A program made the position numbers and the translations under genes. Source: Prevotella jejuni (GTDB lineage: Bacteria > Bacteroidota > Bacteroidia > Bacteroidales > Bacteroidaceae). From it: 53,215 bases of DNA. The notes under the pieces were generated by a model. The model saw only the letters and a list, made by a program, of their open reading frames with translations. It searched no databases and was not told the origin of the DNA. Every line of letters starts with the position of its first letter. Position 1 is the first letter of the stretch. The stretch spans positions 1 through 53,215 of the forward strand of contig NZ_FZNZ01000027.1 of assembly GCF_900187995.1 (NCBI RefSeq). The letters are read 5' to 3'. This document shows positions 52,741 through 53,215 of this stretch, piece by piece.

Positions 52741-53094
52741 ACCAAGAAAGGGAAGATCAGATTAATATCTCTGCTGACCAATGATTTTCAGATGTCGGCA
52801 GAAGATATTATACCTATCTATAAGAGAGGATGGCAAATAGAGACTTTATTTAAGTAATTAAAACAGAATTTCCCTCTAAGATACTTCTATGGAGAGAGTG
52901 CGAATGCTATAAAAACAAAAATATGGATTACGCTTATAGCCAATCTGCCTGTAACACTTGTGAAGAACAAAATAAAGAGACCCAGGGGCTTCTCAGGCTT
53001 GGCAACAATGATAAGAATTCTACTTATGAGTTATGTCTCAATACAAGGTTTCTTTGAGTAGCCACATAGAGACTGGGGAAACGGACAGCGATAA
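52741..53094 (+). pseudogene. Decayed IS4-family transposase fragment
   Basis: The plus frame reads GKIRLISLLTNDFQMSAEDI then IPIYKRGWQIETLFK, a stop (TAA at 52855-52857), and LKQNFPLRYFYGESANAIKT then KIWITLIANLPVTLVKNKIK, ...FSGLATMIRILLMSYVSIQGFFE, a second stop (53059-53061) and PHRDWGNGQR to 53094. This is the C-terminal part of an IS4-type transposase: YKRRWQIE is the YREK-like catalytic region with its Glu, followed by LKQNFPL. Functional members have Gln in place of the first stop. The frame upstream (from about 52681) also contains a TAG at 52732. The element is inactive and 5'-truncated. Confidence 0.85.
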
Positions 53095-53129
53095 TTCACT
53101 TTCTTTTTTTATATTTTTTTGCTAATTTC

Positions 53130-53160
53130 TTGTTTGTTTCATATATTCTCACTACCTTTG
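53130..53160 (+). promoter_or_regulatory. Promoter of the next gene at the window edge
   Basis: TTG (53130-53132), a 20-base spacer and TACCTTTG (53153-53160): a full Bacteroidetes promoter, 34 bases before the ATG at 53195. Confidence 0.7.
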
Positions 53161-53194
53161 CGGCCAGTTAAAATAAAATTAACTCGTAATAACG

Positions 53195-53215
53195 ATGAGA
53201 GTCATAAAGAATATT
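53195..53215 (+). CDS. Start of a gene cut by the window edge
   Basis: ATG at 53195 opens MRVIKNI and continues out of the window. It is 34 bases after a complete promoter. Seven residues are too few for any assignment. Confidence 0.5.

Overview
The window looks like chromosome of a Prevotella-type member of the Bacteroidales. The low-GC coding style, SusC-like TonB receptor, DUF4270/DUF4876/DUF6850/DUF4491 families, PPi-dependent phosphofructokinase and methylmalonyl-CoA decarboxylase/carboxylase operon fit this. So do many Bacteroidetes-type promoters (TAnnTTTG, -7 element) just upstream of genes on both strands. No plasmid, phage, CRISPR array, rRNA or tRNA was seen. The assignment rests on protein recognition by eye; no database was searched.

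Layout. 0.3-2.3 kb: an EamA transporter and a secreted cyclophilin, separated by a structured 22-bp-period repeat. 2.3-11 kb: a large secreted met-zincin protease, then a TonB receptor, a DUF4876 lipoprotein and a DUF6850 beta-barrel that look like one envelope system. 11.6-14.5 kb: a DUF4491 membrane protein, a phosphohexomutase and an orphan Imm40-like immunity protein. 15-21.7 kb: ClpC, a DUF4270 lipoprotein with an overlapping 43-codon gene, a half-length GT5 starch-synthase-like protein, and divergent panC-panD. 22.5-24.7 kb: carboxyltransferase, a 49-codon microprotein and a biotin carrier. 25.4-31.4 kb: a minus-strand gene train (small protein, acyltransferase, golvesin/amidase-like exported protein, small protein, YgiQ), partly joined by one-base stop/start overlaps. 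31.6-38.2 kb: PPi-PFK, a GH25 muramidase whose 3' end overlaps prmA, and a Tyr/Gly-rich secreted protein paired with an OmpP1/FadL-like porin. 38.7-44.5 kb: a small protein, YaaA, prolyl oligopeptidase, and the GDP-fucose pair fcl/gmd. 45.4-49.9 kb: hybrid cluster protein, with a divergent AraC-type regulator coupled to an M49 peptidase. 50-53.2 kb: a decayed IS982 transposase, an AMP-forming acyl-CoA ligase, a decayed IS4-like transposase and the start of a further gene.

Most genes are ordinary core or envelope functions. The least explained material is between genes. (i) Three ~105-bp elements share an identical 20-bp core and inverted TGTCAT ends, and each lies between two convergent genes. 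(ii) Two arrays have an exact 22-bp period of a CAYGAnAAnAAATATT unit, one of them also a 21-bp perfect inverted repeat. (iii) A dispersed hairpin family is built on AAGAAGGGCGTCTTC. (iv) Short AACACCC-rich tracts occur twice. Together with the TonB receptor/DUF4876/DUF6850 set and the golvesin/acyltransferase train, these are the best candidates for something undescribed.
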